Shown: positions 1 through 15,356, counted from the stretch's first letter. The stretch is DNA of 64,000 nt from Planctomycetaceae bacterium (GCA_011525785.1 WYBT01000025.1:1-64000), one strand, 5' to 3'. A program made the numbers and translations. The notes: generated from the sequence alone by a model not told the origin.

Positions 1-2108
<2,108 letters not shown>

Positions 2109-2249
2109 TCCCTTCTCGACCACGCACCTTGGTGCGCGTTCGAGAAGTGGTCAACGTGTACACGTCTCGTGCGCTCACACACACCCGATTCACCTTTCTT
2201 TTATTCGCCGGTCCACGCTGGACCTGTTCAGCGACCGGCGAACACGTAA
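2109..2249 (+). other. 23S-5S internal transcribed spacer with two processing stems
   Basis: The spacer between the two rRNAs carries two stem-loops. The first uses 2112-2119 against 2140-2147 (CTTCTCGA/TCGAGAAG) with further pairs inside. The second uses 2206-2213 against 2233-2240 (CGCCGGTC/GACCGGCG), with an inner GCTG/CAGC extension. Stems that flank mature rRNA ends are the usual substrates of RNase III-type processing, so this role is inferred. No tRNA gene lies in the spacer. Confidence 0.7.
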
Positions 2250-2359
2250 TCCCGGTGATCATAGGTTCCTGGCCATACCCGTTCCCATCCCGAACACGGT
2301 CGTCAAGCAGGATCCGCCGATGATATTGCTTTAGCGAGAAAGTAGGTTGTTGCCGGGGC
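2250..2359 (+). rRNA. rrf: 5S ribosomal RNA
   Basis: About 110 nt with the typical 5S core: the CCATCCCGAACACGG-like loop B/C segment at about 2285-2301 and the GAGAAAGTAGG-like segment near 2335-2345. The 5' CCCGGTG pairs with the 3' TGCCGGGG to close the molecule. It follows the 23S gene by about 140 bases and precedes a strong terminator, so it ends the rRNA operon. The exact ends could be off by one or two bases. Confidence 0.93.
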
Positions 2360-2364
2360 CTCAT

Positions 2365-2405
2365 AAGCCGCAGCTGTTCTTCGGAATGGCTGCGGCTTTC
2401 TTCGT
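2365..2405 (+). terminator. Intrinsic terminator of the rRNA operon
   Basis: A perfect 9-bp stem (AAGCCGCAG at 2365-2373 with CTGCGGCTT at 2390-2398) encloses a 16-nt loop. It is followed by a T-rich tract interrupted by C and G (TTTCTTCGTTT). It starts a few bases after the 5S gene, as expected for the end of the operon. Confidence 0.85.
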
Positions 2406-2719
2406 TTCTACGCTTCGGCCCCCTGCCTGCCTTCTCGGCTGCTGGGGGTGTCCCCTTGTCTCACGCGACTCTGTCAGGGCGTTGCGGCTGTAGCCGGGCG
2501 TGTGACCTAGCATCCCGTCATGGGCCGGGCTTCTGGCCGGTTGTGCGCCGGCTCGGCTGACGCTGCAGATGGCGCGAGCTTGTCGTTTTCGACTGGCTTG
2601 CGTAGCACGTCCAATGGCCTCAGACCTTACGAGGTTGGATTTGATGGTTGCCCTGGCGACGGCCGGGCATTTTGCGCTTCGCGGTCTTCTGACGTGTTGA
2701 GTCTGGCCCTCAAGCGCGC
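2406..2719. other. Intergenic gap between the rRNA terminator and the dnaE2 stop
   Basis: About 314 bp separate the rRNA operon from the convergent dnaE2 cassette. I see no recognisable gene, RNA or mobile element here. Open frames cross it on both strands, but they overlap dnaE2 out of frame and have no family resemblance. Confidence 0.5.
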
Positions 2720-5832
<3,113 letters not shown>

Positions 5833-5836
<4 letters not shown>

Positions 5837-7479
5837 GACACACTGCCCTGCAGGAACCAGCGTCGCCGCACGCGGTCGAAGTAGATCCACAGCAGCGCGC
5901 CGCTGTGCATCTGGGCGTAGTAGTAGTCGCGCGCCACCTCCGTGCGCCACCAGCCGCCGCTCAGCGGATAGGGGCCGTACAGGCGCAGAACCGGGCCGTG
6001 GGCGACGCCGCGCAGCATCCAGCCGTCTTCCTCATGGCGCGAGCGCGCCGGCAGCGCAGCCGCGCGGCCGAGGATGCGGCGCACGAGCGGCGCCGACAGT
6101 GGCTGGAGGGGGCGGGGCGGCTGGAGCTGGTCCACACGCTCCCAGCTGAAGCTGGCTTCGGGCAGGTGGACTTCGTGCAGCCGCGCTCGCACCACGACGT
6201 CGTCGCCGAACGCCGCGCGCAGGGCGGCGAAGGCGCGGGCGGCGCCGCCGGGCTCGCGCCCCGCGCGGAGACTCTCCCAACTCGCGGTCGTCGCGCGTCG
6301 CGTCTGTCCGCGCAGGCTGAGCGTGACGCGTTGGACGGCGCGCGGGAGCTGGCGGCGCTCGAGCTTGAGGCGCGTCAAGCGCACCAGTTGTGCGCAGTCG
6401 AGGGTGGGCGCGGCCGGCTCGACGCGCTCCGCGAGCGCGACGCCGTTCTCCAGTTCGAGCTCCAGGATCAACTCCACGGCCGCCTGGCCGCGTCGTTCCA
6501 GCGTGCTCAGCAGCTCGACCACCAGTTCGCTCTGCAGGGTCAGTAGCAGTTCGAGGTCGCCTGTCGGCGTGTCCAGGATCACGCTGCGTGTCGGTGGGGT
6601 GTCGGGGGCCGCGGGGGCGAGTTCGCGCTCGAGCTTGCGCGACGCCAGCGCGTGCAGGCGCGCCAGTTCGTCGCCGTAGCGCTCGCGCACGCCCGCGCTG
6701 GGCAGCGCCACCAGGTCCGCCACGCGCCACACGCCCAACTGCTCCAGTTCCGCGCGCGCGCGCGGCTCGATGCGCAGCCGCCGCAGCGGCACGCGCAGCA
6801 GGAGAGCGTGCTCGCGGCGCTCGGACTCGAACACCAGCACGTGCTCGCCGCGCAGCGCGCGCGCGATGGCGTAGACGCTGAAATGATGCGCGCCCACGAC
6901 GACGGCGCACTGCAGCCCCTCGCGTGCGAGCGCCGCGCGCGTGCCCATGGCCCAGCTCTGCAGGGCGCGTTGCTTGGGAGCGTGCGCCGATAGCTCGCTG
7001 GCCGCCTGCGTCGACGCTTGCGCAGCACGCTCTGCGTGGTCGAAGAGCGTCGCGTCCGCCGCCGCGCGGCGGCGCTTGGATCGCGGGCGCTCGGCGGGCG
7101 GGGCGCTCGCGCGCTCCTCGCTCGCCGTCCAGTGCTCCAGGCCGCTGGCGTCGAGCCAGAAGACGCCCGGCTCGTCGGCGCTGGGCTCCACGTGCGGCGA
7201 GCGCCGTCGCAACTGCTCGCAGGTCTGCTCGACGCCGGCCGCAAGTTCCTGGGCTTCGATCACAGCGGCTTGCAATTGGGGACACAGCGCCAAGGCGGCG
7301 GCGTAGCGCTGCCCGGCGAGCACGCCCCGGACGTGCGCCGCTTCGTTGGTCCACAGCACCGTTCCGTGGGGCGCGTCGCGATCGACTACGGCTGCTGCTC
7401 GCCCGCGCCAGTGCGGATGGCGTCGCAGCAGCAGTTGCAGCGCGAAGGCCGGCGCATCAACACAGGCCAGGAGTCCCAC
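5833..7479 (-). CDS. imuB: Y-family polymerase-like protein ImuB
   Basis: 548-aa member of the Y-family DNA polymerase fold. It starts with GTG (LLACVDAPAFALQ) and ends with the ImuB-typical C-terminus (RDYYYAQMHSGALLWIYFD followed by RWFLQG). The usual Asp-Glu catalytic pair of the palm is not seen; the corresponding stretch reads WLDASGLEHW. This fits ImuB, which acts as a catalytically inactive adaptor between the beta clamp, ImuA and DnaE2. It overlaps imuA by 23 bases and dnaE2 by four, so the three are translationally coupled. An obvious beta-clamp motif of the QLxLW kind was not found by eye. Confidence 0.9.
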
Positions 7480-8347
7480 GGCGCAATTCGCAGTGACGCC
7501 ACGGACGCGAACGCCGCTTGTCTTTGGCGACGCTCAGCTCGCACTCGAAGCTCGCGAGCAGCAGCGCCATGTCGGGCTCGGCGCCACTGGCGGCGCGCCC
7601 GGGGCGCGCGTCGTTCGAGGCTGCACTCTCCGCCAGCGCATCCGCCAACGGGTTCGAGCGACGCCGCAGGAACGTGTCGGCCCGCAGGCTGACCAGTGAG
7701 CTCAGCGAGGCCTGCTGCGGACTCTTCTCGGTCAGGCACACCAGCCCCAGGTCGTGCTTCTGGGCCAGCGCCGACAAGCGCGACTGCATCGCCATCGGCG
7801 CGAACGGCAGGCTGGTGAGGTCGAGCACGATCAGTCCGAAGGCGCCGCTGCGAGCGATCCACTCGGCCGCCAGGCCCAGGTCGGCTGGACGCGGCGGGCG
7901 CACCACGGTCAGGGCCGCCAGGTCGACGCCGCACTCGGCCAGGTCGGCGGGGAAGAAGCTCGAGCCGCGCGCCTGGACCCAGGCCGCGCTCTCGCCGCGC
8001 AGTTGCGCGTCGCGCACCAGGCTGGCCGCCAGGGAGAGGTTGGCGCCGGCCCGGCCTCCCGCCAGCTCGCACAGTCGTCCAGCGGTCTCGCGCCAGGACC
8101 ACTCGGGTGCGGCGCTGGCGCGCGCTTGCTCGAGCAATTGGCTGGCGCGCACCAGTCCGGGGCGCACCGGCCAGGGCGCGGGTGAGGGCGCGGGTGAGGG
8201 CGCTTCCCCCGAGTCCACTCCCGAAGCCCGTCGCGAGGCCGACTCACGGGCCAACTCCGGGGCCAACTCCAGTCCGCTCAACTCGCTGCGCGAGGACGCG
8301 GCGCGGCGAGTCACTAACGGATAGCGAACACCATCGGCGTGAACCAT
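7457..8347 (-). CDS. imuA: ImuA-like RecA-fold protein of the mutasome cassette
   Basis: 296 aa, first gene of the imuA-imuB-dnaE2 cassette. The middle and C-terminal parts follow the RecA/SulA-like fold used by ImuA proteins: an ARGSSFFPADLAECGVDLAAL stretch, then a hydrophobic strand ending in Asp (FGLIVLDL), then a strand before AQKHDLGLVCLTEK. No clear Walker A P-loop is visible, as in many ImuA proteins. Residues near 50-60 are a short Pro/Ala repeat encoded by a tandem 10-bp GC-rich repeat around 8172-8200. The role, cooperation with ImuB and DnaE2 in damage-induced mutagenesis, is inferred from gene order. I did not recognise a LexA box upstream. Confidence 0.75.
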   Translation of the reverse strand: MVHADGVRYPLVTRRAASSRSELSGLELAPELARESASRRASGVDSGEAPSPAPSPAPWPVRPGLVRASQLLEQARASAAPEWSWRETAGRLCELAGGRAGANLSLAASLVRDAQLRGESAAWVQARGSSFFPADLAECGVDLAALTVVRPPRPADLGLAAEWIARSGAFGLIVLDLTSLPFAPMAMQSRLSALAQKHDLGLVCLTEKSPQQASLSSLVSLRADTFLRRRSNPLADALAESAASNDARPGRAASGAEPDMALLLASFECELSVAKDKRRSRPWRHCELRRGTPGLC

Positions 8348-8477
8348 AACAAAAGCCTACCATCGACTCCGCGGTGACGCAAGTGCTCGACGCGCGGCTG
8401 AGGCTGGGCTTGGGGCCCACGGCGCTGCTCCAGGCGCGCACGCTCCAGGTGCGCGCGCCGTAGGATCGCGCGGGCCG

Positions 8478-9953
8478 ATGGGGTGCCTGCACGACGCCGA
8501 CGATCCGTTCGCACGCGCCCGCGAGCGGACGGGGGCGAGCCACGCGTCCGAGCCGCGCTCCTGGGCCACGCGGCTGTTCCTGCTGGCGGTGTTGCTCCAC
8601 GGGCTGGTTTATTTCGCCGCGCTCGCCCCGTGGATGGGCGAGGACGAGCCCTGGCACTTCGAGTACGCCAGCTACGTCGCCGATGGCCATGCCCCCTGGG
8701 GCCGCGGGCGCGTGGAGTTCTCGAACACGGCGCTGCAGACCGGCGCCGACGCGCCCTACGACGAGCGCTGGGACCACTCCTCGTCGCAGTTGCAAGTGCG
8801 CCGGCGCTTCGCGTCGCTCGAGCACGAGGCGATCGCCGCGCGCCAGGCGCAGATCCTCGCGTCGATGGAGCGCCACCACTTCTACGCGCGCGTCGACTGG
8901 AGCGGCGGCTTCGGCGGCCGCACCGACTTCGACCAGGTGCAGCCCGTGTTCACGGCGACCACGCACTCGCCGGGGTACTACCTCGTGCTGGGCGCGTGGC
9001 TCGCGCTGTGGCCCGGGGAGAGCATCGACGGGCAGTTGTACTGGGCGCGCGCGCTGTCGCTGATCCTGTACGTGCTGACGTGCTGGGCCGGGCTCGAGTT
9101 CGCGCGCGCTGCGTTCACCGACCGCACGCTGGCCCTCGCCGCGGCGCTCGTCGTCGCGTGGCTGCCGATGCACGCGCGCCAGGCCGCGCTGGTCAACAAC
9201 GACGTGCTCGTGCGCACGCTGTCCGCGTTCGTGTGGATGGTCTGCGCGCGGCGCCTGGCGGGCGTCGCGGGTCGGCGCGAGTTCGCGCTCGCGGTCGTCG
9301 TCGCCGTGCTCGCGCTGTTCGTCAAGACGACGGCGGCTGCGGGCCTGGGCGTGCTGCTGCTCACGCTGGTGCTCGACACGCGGCGTGTTCGCGATGCGCG
9401 CCGCGTGTTGCTGTTCGCGTTCGGCGCTGCGCTCGCGCTCGCGGGCGTGATCGCCTACTGGCACTTTCAGCACAGTCCGGTGCTGCCGCGCAACGTCGCC
9501 TCGTTCCTGATGCGCATCGGGCGAGGTTTCTCGTCGAGCGCCCTGCGCGAGCTCGCTACCACCTGGATCGGCGCGTTCAACTGGTACTCGCGCCCGCTCT
9601 CGACGCCCGCGTACACGGTGGTGGGCGGCGCGACGCTCGCGCTGCTGATCGGCGGAATCGTGGTGCTCGCGCGCGGGGCAGCTGGTGTCTCGCGCACGAC
9701 CTTGCTGCTGTGCGTGCTCGGAGTGCTCATTCAGTGCGCGCTTCCGGTGCTGCGCGGCGTCGGCCACGGCCGCTACTTGATGCCGGCGCTGCCGGCGATC
9801 GCGGCCTGGCTGGCTGCGGGCTCGTGCGCGTGGGGCTCGGACCGCGCGAGGAAGCGCGCGCTGCGCCTGCTCGCCGCCGCACTGGTGCTCTACGACGCCT
9901 GCTTCCTGTGGGCCGGCCTCGCACCCAACGAATACGGAGTGTGGGGAGCATGA
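8478..9953 (+). CDS. GT-C type membrane glycosyltransferase-like protein (GT39/DUF2142-like)
   Basis: 491-aa integral membrane protein. The first membrane segment (about 31-50) is followed by GEDEPWHFEY, in which D56, E57 and H60 sit at the start of the first external loop. This is the usual place of the catalytic acidic motif in lipid-linked-sugar dependent GT-C enzymes. A soluble loop of about 110 residues and then roughly ten hydrophobic helices follow. Substrate and acceptor cannot be told from sequence. The gene is divergent from imuA and overlaps the next gene at ATGATG (9950-9953), so the pair is co-translated. It could equally be a non-catalytic relative, such as a DUF2142 permease-like protein. 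Confidence 0.7.
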   Translation: MGCLHDADDPFARARERTGASHASEPRSWATRLFLLAVLLHGLVYFAALAPWMGEDEPWHFEYASYVADGHAPWGRGRVEFSNTALQTGADAPYDERWDHSSSQLQVRRRFASLEHEAIAARQAQILASMERHHFYARVDWSGGFGGRTDFDQVQPVFTATTHSPGYYLVLGAWLALWPGESIDGQLYWARALSLILYVLTCWAGLEFARAAFTDRTLALAAALVVAWLPMHARQAALVNNDVLVRTLSAFVWMVCARRLAGVAGRREFALAVVVAVLALFVKTTAAAGLGVLLLTLVLDTRRVRDARRVLLFAFGAALALAGVIAYWHFQHSPVLPRNVASFLMRIGRGFSSSALRELATTWIGAFNWYSRPLSTPAYTVVGGATLALLIGGIVVLARGAAGVSRTTLLLCVLGVLIQCALPVLRGVGHGRYLMPALPAIAAWLAAGSCAWGSDRARKRALRLLAAALVLYDACFLWAGLAPNEYGVWGA

Positions 9954-10963
9954 TGCGCGCCGCGCTGCGATGGGGAGCGTTCGCGCTCGCGGCGTTGTTC
10001 GTGGCGCTGCTCGCGGGGCTCACTCCGTCTCCGGAGCTCGAGGTGCGAGCCGTTCCGCACCAGACGCAGTTCGGCCGCATCTTCCCCGGTCATCCGGTGG
10101 GCGCTTCGTTCTTCCTCGAGCGCGGCGACCTGCGCGCGCTCGAGATCGCGTTGGTCGACCTCGGCGGCGAGCGCACGCCGCTCGAGCTCACGCTGCGCGC
10201 GGAAATCGGCGGTGAAGTGCTGCAACGCGTCGAGATTCCCGCCAGCTCCTTGCCGAGCGGCGACGGATGGGTTCGCGTGCCGCTCGCGCTCGGCCTGGGC
10301 GACTCGTCGCCCGCGGGGTTCCACTTCGAGCTCTCGAGCGCGAGCCCCTCGTCGCACTCGCCCTGGGTGCGCTACCGCGGCGTGTCGCACGTCGTGCGCC
10401 CGTGGGGCGATCGCGTGCTTCCGGGCGGAACGCTCGAGTGCGAGCTGAGCCTCCTGCCGCACTCCGACTTGCGCGCGCTCGCGCTCGCCGTCGACGGACT
10501 GGACGCCGCAGCCGAGCCCGCGCGGCTGAGCATCGTCGATCCGCGCACGGGCAGCACGGTGTCGCGCGGCGAGGTGTTGCAGCGCTCGCCGCAGGCCTCG
10601 GCCTGGGCCTTCTTCACGCTCGAGCCGCTGGCGAACTCGCGCCACAAGCCCTGGAGCGTGCGCTTCGAGTTGCCGGCGAGCGCGCGGCCGATCGGCGACG
10701 CCTCGGGGCCGTCGTTGATCGCCTTCCACGGCCGCGGAGCGGTCGATCCGGCGCTGGGCGAGATGACCTGCGGCGCCGCGAGCTTCGAGGATCGCGACCT
10801 GATCTTCCGTGTCTGGACCGGAGCGGGTCCGGGCGCGCAGCTTGCGCGCTGGCTCGAGCGTGGCGGCCTGCGGCTGATCGCGGCCGCCGTGCTGTTCGTA
10901 CTCGCGGTGGCGCTCGTCGGCGGCGTGCTCGCGCGCGTCGAAGCGGCGGATTCGAGCGGCTGA
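9950..10963 (+). CDS. Hypothetical protein with N- and C-terminal membrane anchors
   Basis: 337 aa. A hydrophobic segment lies at about 7-24 and another at about 305-328. Between them is a predicted external region rich in beta-strand-like sequence that appears to contain two similar halves, each with PG-HPVG/LPGGTLE-like turns. I do not recognise the family. Its start overlaps the stop of the preceding GT-C protein by four bases. That tight coupling suggests it works with the glycosyltransferase, perhaps as a periplasmic partner, but this is inference only. A stop at 10961-10963 is followed 21 bases later by trmL. Confidence 0.6.
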   Translation: MMRAALRWGAFALAALFVALLAGLTPSPELEVRAVPHQTQFGRIFPGHPVGASFFLERGDLRALEIALVDLGGERTPLELTLRAEIGGEVLQRVEIPASSLPSGDGWVRVPLALGLGDSSPAGFHFELSSASPSSHSPWVRYRGVSHVVRPWGDRVLPGGTLECELSLLPHSDLRALALAVDGLDAAAEPARLSIVDPRTGSTVSRGEVLQRSPQASAWAFFTLEPLANSRHKPWSVRFELPASARPIGDASGPSLIAFHGRGAVDPALGEMTCGAASFEDRDLIFRVWTGAGPGAQLARWLERGGLRLIAAAVLFVLAVALVGGVLARVEAADSSG

Positions 10964-10984
10964 ACGACTATTCTTGCGGTCCGC

Positions 10985-11548
10985 ATGGACGTCGTCGTCG
11001 TCAACCCGCAGATCCCGCACAACACCGGCTGCATCGCGCGGCTGTGCGCCGCGACCGGCAACACGCTGCACCTGGTCGAGCCGCTGGGGTTCTCGCTCGC
11101 GGACCGCTACCTCAAGCGCGCGGGCCTGGACTACTGGCCGCAGGTCGAGTTGGTCGTGCACGCCGACTGGGACACGCTGTGCGCCGAACTGACGCGCTCG
11201 AACTCAAAGCCGATCGGCGCGCGCGTGCGTCTGTTCTCCGGCCTGGGCGGCGAGCAGTTGTTCCAGTGCGCCTTCGAGCCCGACGATGTGCTCGTGTTCG
11301 GCTGCGAGTCGGACGGATTGCCGCCCGCGCTGCTCGCAGCGCACCCCACGCGCCGCGTGTACGTCCCCGTCAAGCGCGGCGTGCGCGGCCTCAATCTCGC
11401 CAACGTCGCTTGTTTGGGCGTTTACACCGCCATGGTCCGTGCGGGCGTTCCGCTGCCCGACAACGACGGAACCTATGAAGCGCACCCGCTCGCCAACGAG
11501 GACATCTGGCCGCTCGCGCGCGCTCGACGCAGCGCGCCTCGCGAGTAG
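10985..11548 (+). CDS. trmL: tRNA (cytidine/uridine-2'-O)-methyltransferase TrmL-like
   Basis: 187-aa SPOUT-class methyltransferase that would 2'-O-methylate the wobble nucleotide 34 of tRNA-Leu isoacceptors, as TrmL does. The family motifs are intact: NPQIPHNTG near the N-terminus, VFGCESDGLP around residue 100, and the knot-forming LNLANVACLGVYTAM. It has only the catalytic domain, as expected for TrmL/YibK, and lacks the extra RNA-binding domains of SpoU/TrmH. A short GC-rich stem (11584-11590 with 11595-11601) follows and may separate it from the respiratory operon. Confidence 0.9.
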   Translation: MDVVVVNPQIPHNTGCIARLCAATGNTLHLVEPLGFSLADRYLKRAGLDYWPQVELVVHADWDTLCAELTRSNSKPIGARVRLFSGLGGEQLFQCAFEPDDVLVFGCESDGLPPALLAAHPTRRVYVPVKRGVRGLNLANVACLGVYTAMVRAGVPLPDNDGTYEAHPLANEDIWPLARARRSAPRE

Positions 11549-11670
11549 CGCTCCGCGCGCTCAAGTGTTTTCGCGACAGCCCCGCTCGCGGGCGCGCGAG
11601 CTAGAGCAGCGCTGCGCACGGCGCGTACTTGATTCCCTCGCGCGCGGACCGTAACCAGGAGGGTTGCAAC

Positions 11671-12321
11671 ATGGCCCAGGTATTCCATCCGAGCACCAAC
11701 ACGCTCTCGAAGGTCTCCATCTTCGGCGGGGTGTTCTTCGTGCTCGGCGCACTGTGGCTGGTCGACGAACTCAATCGTTCGCCCTACGTGACGCAGGCCG
11801 GCGTCGTGCGCGCGCAGCCGGTGGCCTTCGGTCACAAGCACCACGTCGCCGGGCTGGGGATCGACTGTCGCTACTGCCACACCAGCGTCGAGGAAGCGGC
11901 CTTCGCCGGCATCCCGTCGACCAAGACGTGCATGACCTGCCACTCGCAGATCTGGACCGAGGCGCCGATGCTCGAGCCGGTGCGCGAGGCCTTCCGCAGC
12001 GACGCTTCGATCGCGTGGACGCGCGTGCACGACCTGCCCGACTTCGCCTACTTCGATCACTCGATCCACCTCGCCAAGGGCGTGGGCTGTTCGACCTGCC
12101 ACGGGCCGGTCGACCAGATGCCGCTCGCCTGGCGCGAGCACTCGCTCAACATGGAGTGGTGCATCGAGTGCCACCGCGAGCCCGAACGCTTCGTCCGGCC
12201 GCCGAGCGAAGTGTTCAACATGGACTACGAGCCGGCCCAGCCGCAGAGCGAGCTGGGACCCGCGCTCGTGCGTGAACTGCACATCAAGGGCCGCACCAAC
12301 TGCTCGGCCTGCCACCGATGA
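11671..12321 (+). CDS. actA: Alternative complex III pentaheme cytochrome c subunit ActA
   Basis: 216-aa membrane-anchored multiheme cytochrome. One transmembrane helix (about 15-33) precedes five CxxCH heme motifs: CRYCH (66-70), CMTCH (87-91), CSTCH (140-144), CIECH (164-168) and CSACH (211-215). Five hemes match ActA, which carries electrons inside the quinol-oxidising ACIII complex. I place the start at 11671 because AGGAGG at 11657-11662 lies eight bases upstream; a longer in-frame start at 11629 lacks this. It is the first gene of a 12-gene respiratory operon and overlaps actB by four bases (ATGA). Confidence 0.93.
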   Translation: MAQVFHPSTNTLSKVSIFGGVFFVLGALWLVDELNRSPYVTQAGVVRAQPVAFGHKHHVAGLGIDCRYCHTSVEEAAFAGIPSTKTCMTCHSQIWTEAPMLEPVREAFRSDASIAWTRVHDLPDFAYFDHSIHLAKGVGCSTCHGPVDQMPLAWREHSLNMEWCIECHREPERFVRPPSEVFNMDYEPAQPQSELGPALVRELHIKGRTNCSACHR

Positions 12322-15300
12322 GCCACCTCGCACCCAGCGCGCCGCGGCCCGCGGATCCGTCCCTGCCCTGGCGCAGCCTTGATGAGCGCGAGCAACGACT
12401 AGCTCCGCTCGCTTCGCACGACGAAGTTGGCGTGGCCCATCAGCACGACGAAGTCGGCGCAGCTCATTTGCACGACGAAGTCGGCGGGGCGCCGAGCTCC
12501 GTGCTGTCGAGCGTCGAACTCGCCCGGCGCGACTTCCTGCGCGTGGTCGGCGGCTCGCTGGCGCTCGCTGGCGCGGCGGCCTGCACGCGGCAACCCGACG
12601 AGAAGATCCACGCCTACGGCGCGAACCCCGAGGCGCTCATCCCCGGCAAGCCGCTGCACTTCGCCACCGCGATGCCGTGGGCGAGCGGAGCGCTCGGCCT
12701 GCTGGTCGAGAGCCACATGGGGCGGCCCACGAAGATCGAGGGCAATCCCGATCATCCCGCGAGTCTGGGCGCGACCGATCCGTTCGCGCAGGCCGCGGTG
12801 CTCGAGCTGTACGACCCCTCGCGCGCCCAGCTGGTCAAGCGCAGCGGCGCGATCTCGACCTGGGGCGCGTTCCTCGACGAGTTCAGCGCCGCGCTCGGGG
12901 CCCAGCGCGCCAGCGGCGGCGCCGGGTTGCGCATCCTCACGCCGACGGTCACCTCGCCGACGTTGCACGCGCAGCTCACGCAGTTGTTGCGCGAGTTCCC
13001 GCGCGCCGCGTGGGTGCAGTGGTCGCCGCACAACCGCGATGCGGCCCGAGCGGGCGCGCTCGCGGCCTTCGGCGCCGACGTGAACGTGCACGTCGACTTC
13101 ACGCGCTGCAACGCGGTGCTCTCGCTCGACGCCGACTTCCTGAGCGGTCCGAGCGGCGTTCGCGCGGCGCGCGACTTCGCGCAGGCGCGGCGCGTGCGGC
13201 GCGAGTCGAACTCGATGCTGCGGCTGGCGTGCGCGGAGTCCAGCATCTCGCTCACCGGTGCTGCAGCCGATCGCCGACTGCCCGTGCGCCCCAGTCAGAT
13301 CCGGCCGCTGGCGCAGCGCATCGCGTCCAAGCTCGGCGTCGCTGGCGTCGCGGGCGCGCCCGAGCTGAGCGCCGAACTCGCTGCGTGGGCCGATGCCGTG
13401 GCCGCCGACCTCGCGGCGCAGCGCGGCGCGTGCGCGGTGCTCGCCGGACTCGAGCAGCCGGCCGAAGTGCACGCGCTGGCGCACGCCATGAACCACGCGC
13501 TCGGAGCGGTGGGGACGACCGTGCGCTACACCGAGCCGGTCGAGTGTGCGCCGAGCGATCAGGCCGAGGCCCTGCGCGCCCTCGCCGCAGAGCTGCAGGC
13601 CGGACGGGTCGAACTGCTGGTGGTGCTCGAGGGCAATCCGGTCTACGACGCGCCGGCGGAGCTGTCGTTCGGCGCCGCACTGGCCCAGGCCAAGCTGCGC
13701 GTCACGCTCGCGCTGAGCGAGAACGAGACCACGGCGCTCTCGCACTGGCACATCCCCGCCACGCACTTCCTCGAGTCGTGGAGCGACGCGCGCGCGGCCG
13801 ATGGCTCGGTCTCGATCGTCCAGCCGCTGATCGCGCCGCTCTACGACGGCCGCAGCGCGCACGAACTCGTGGCCGTGATGGCCGGCAAGGCCGGCGCGAA
13901 GCCCTACGACCTGGTGCGCGCGCACTGGCAGGCGCAGCACGAGGACGACGACTTCGAAGGCTTTTGGAAGCGCGCGTTGCACGACGGCGTGCTGCCGGGC
14001 AAGCGCTTCTCGACGCGCAGCGTCTCGCTCTCCGGCGCCGCCGCGAGCAGCGCCGCTGGCGACTCCTCCAGTTCACCTGCGAACGCTGGGAGCAGCGCGG
14101 GGCTGGAGTACGTGCTGCGCACGGATCCGGCGGCCTACGACGGCCGCTTCGCGTCGAACGCCTGGCTGCAGGAGTGCCCGCGGCCGCTCACCAAGCTCAC
14201 CTGGGACAACGCGCTGCTGATCGGCGTCGCGACGGCGCAGCGGTTGTCGCTGGCGAACGGCGACGTGGTCGAGCTCGCGATCGAGGGCGCGCGCGTCGAA
14301 GCTCCGGTGTGGATCGCGCCGGGGCACGCCGAGGAGTGCGTCACGCTGCCCTTGGGCTACGGCCGCACGCACGCCGGCCCGCTCGGAACGGGCGTGGGCT
14401 TCGACGCCTATCCGTTCGCGCGTCGCAACGCGCGCTGGAGCGGCGCCGGCGCGCAACTGCGCAAGCTGGGGCGCAAGCACCTGCTCGCCGTCACGCAGGA
14501 GCACCACGACATGGAGCGGCGCGACCTCGTGCGCACGCTTCCGCTCGGCGGGCTCGACTCCGCCAAGCCGCACCCGGCGTTGGCGCACGGTGAGACGTCG
14601 ATGTACCCGCCGGTCGCGTATCCCGGCGTCGCGTTCGGCATGGTGATCGACCTCAACACGTGCATCGGCTGCAACGCGTGCGTGATCGCGTGCCAGTCCG
14701 AGAACTCGATCCCGGTGGTCGGCAAGGAGCAGATCGCGGCCGGCCGCGAAATGCACTGGTTGCGCATCGATCGCTACTACGAAGGCGATCCCTCCAATCC
14801 GCGCGTGCTGTTGCAGCCCGTGCCGTGCATGCACTGCGAGAACGCGCCGTGCGAGGTGGTCTGTCCGGTGGGCGCGACGACGCACAGCCCCGAAGGTCTC
14901 AACGAGATGACCTACAACCGCTGCGTCGGCACGCGCTACTGCTCGAACAACTGTCCCTACAAGGTGCGGCGCTTCAACTTCCTGGCCTACTCGGACCTCG
15001 AGACCGAGAGCCTCAAGCTGCAGCGCAACCCGGACGTGACGGTGCGCACGCGCGGCGTGATGGAGAAGTGCACGTACTGCGTGCAGCGCATCCAGGAGAA
15101 GCGCATCGCCGCGCGCCGCACGGGCCGCGAAGTCGGCGGCGACGAGATCGTGACCGCCTGCCAGCAGGTCTGCCCCGCGCAGGCCATCACCTTCGGCGAC
15201 ATCAACAACCCGCAGAGTGCGGTGGCGAAGTTGCGCCAGGAGCCGCACCACTACGGATTGCTCGAGGAGCTCAACACCAAGCCGCGCACGACCTACCTCG

Positions 15301-15356
15301 CCAAGGTCGACGCGCTCGACGCGCGCGCCAGCGCTTCGCAGGGAGAGCCCCGGTGA
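12318..15356 (+). CDS. actB: Alternative complex III iron-sulfur/molybdopterin-fold subunit ActB
   Basis: 1012-aa fusion of a molybdopterin-oxidoreductase-like domain (about 100-750) and a four-cluster ferredoxin domain (about 770-990). A Tat signal with the twin arginine at residues 70-71 ([10 protein letters not shown]) ends in AAAC, with Cys89 as a possible lipidation site. The ferredoxin part shows [11 protein letters not shown] (from C782), [30 protein letters not shown] and CQQVCP. In characterised ACIII the molybdopterin-like part has no cofactor and the clusters lead electrons to the hemes. The 70 residues before the Tat motif are unusually long and hold a three-fold His-Asp-Glu-Val-Gly repeat. 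It overlaps actA (ATGA) and actC (GTGA). Confidence 0.93.
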   Translation: MSHLAPSAPRPADPSLPWRSLDEREQRLAPLASHDEVGVAHQHDEVGAAHLHDEVGGAPSSVLSSVELARRDFLRVVGGSLALAGAAACTRQPDEKIHAYGANPEALIPGKPLHFATAMPWASGALGLLVESHMGRPTKIEGNPDHPASLGATDPFAQAAVLELYDPSRAQLVKRSGAISTWGAFLDEFSAALGAQRASGGAGLRILTPTVTSPTLHAQLTQLLREFPRAAWVQWSPHNRDAARAGALAAFGADVNVHVDFTRCNAVLSLDADFLSGPSGVRAARDFAQARRVRRESNSMLRLACAESSISLTGAAADRRLPVRPSQIRPLAQRIASKLGVAGVAGAPELSAELAAWADAVAADLAAQRGACAVLAGLEQPAEVHALAHAMNHALGAVGTTVRYTEPVECAPSDQAEALRALAAELQAGRVELLVVLEGNPVYDAPAELSFGAALAQAKLRVTLALSENETTALSHWHIPATHFLESWSDARAADGSVSIVQPLIAPLYDGRSAHELVAVMAGKAGAKPYDLVRAHWQAQHEDDDFEGFWKRALHDGVLPGKRFSTRSVSLSGAAASSAAGDSSSSPANAGSSAGLEYVLRTDPAAYDGRFASNAWLQECPRPLTKLTWDNALLIGVATAQRLSLANGDVVELAIEGARVEAPVWIAPGHAEECVTLPLGYGRTHAGPLGTGVGFDAYPFARRNARWSGAGAQLRKLGRKHLLAVTQEHHDMERRDLVRTLPLGGLDSAKPHPALAHGETSMYPPVAYPGVAFGMVIDLNTCIGCNACVIACQSENSIPVVGKEQIAAGREMHWLRIDRYYEGDPSNPRVLLQPVPCMHCENAPCEVVCPVGATTHSPEGLNEMTYNRCVGTRYCSNNCPYKVRRFNFLAYSDLETESLKLQRNPDVTVRTRGVMEKCTYCVQRIQEKRIAARRTGREVGGDEIVTACQQVCPAQAITFGDINNPQSAVAKLRQEPHHYGLLEELNTKPRTTYLAKVDALDARASASQGEPR
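12417..12490 (+). repeat. In-frame 27-bp tandem repeat inside actB
   Basis: About 2.7 copies of a 27-bp unit at 12417-12443, 12444-12470 and 12471-12490. Each starts CACGACGAAGTYGGC and encodes HDEVG plus a linker of Val/Ala-Ala-His-X. The first copy is preceded by CTTCG, which can pair with CGAAG in the unit. It lengthens the segment before the Tat signal of ActB. Expansion by slippage is the simple explanation. Confidence 0.85.

Noticed and set aside
8340-8477. A LexA-type box upstream of the imuA-like gene
   Set aside because: No convincing dyad of the known LexA consensus types was visible by eye; a motif search would be needed.
11629-11670. TTGATT (11629-11634) with TAACCA 17 bases later as an actA promoter, or an upstream ATG at 11629
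   Set aside because: The would-be -10 box overlaps the ribosome binding site, leaving almost no leader. The real start at 11671 has a good AGGAGG, so neither reading is convincing.
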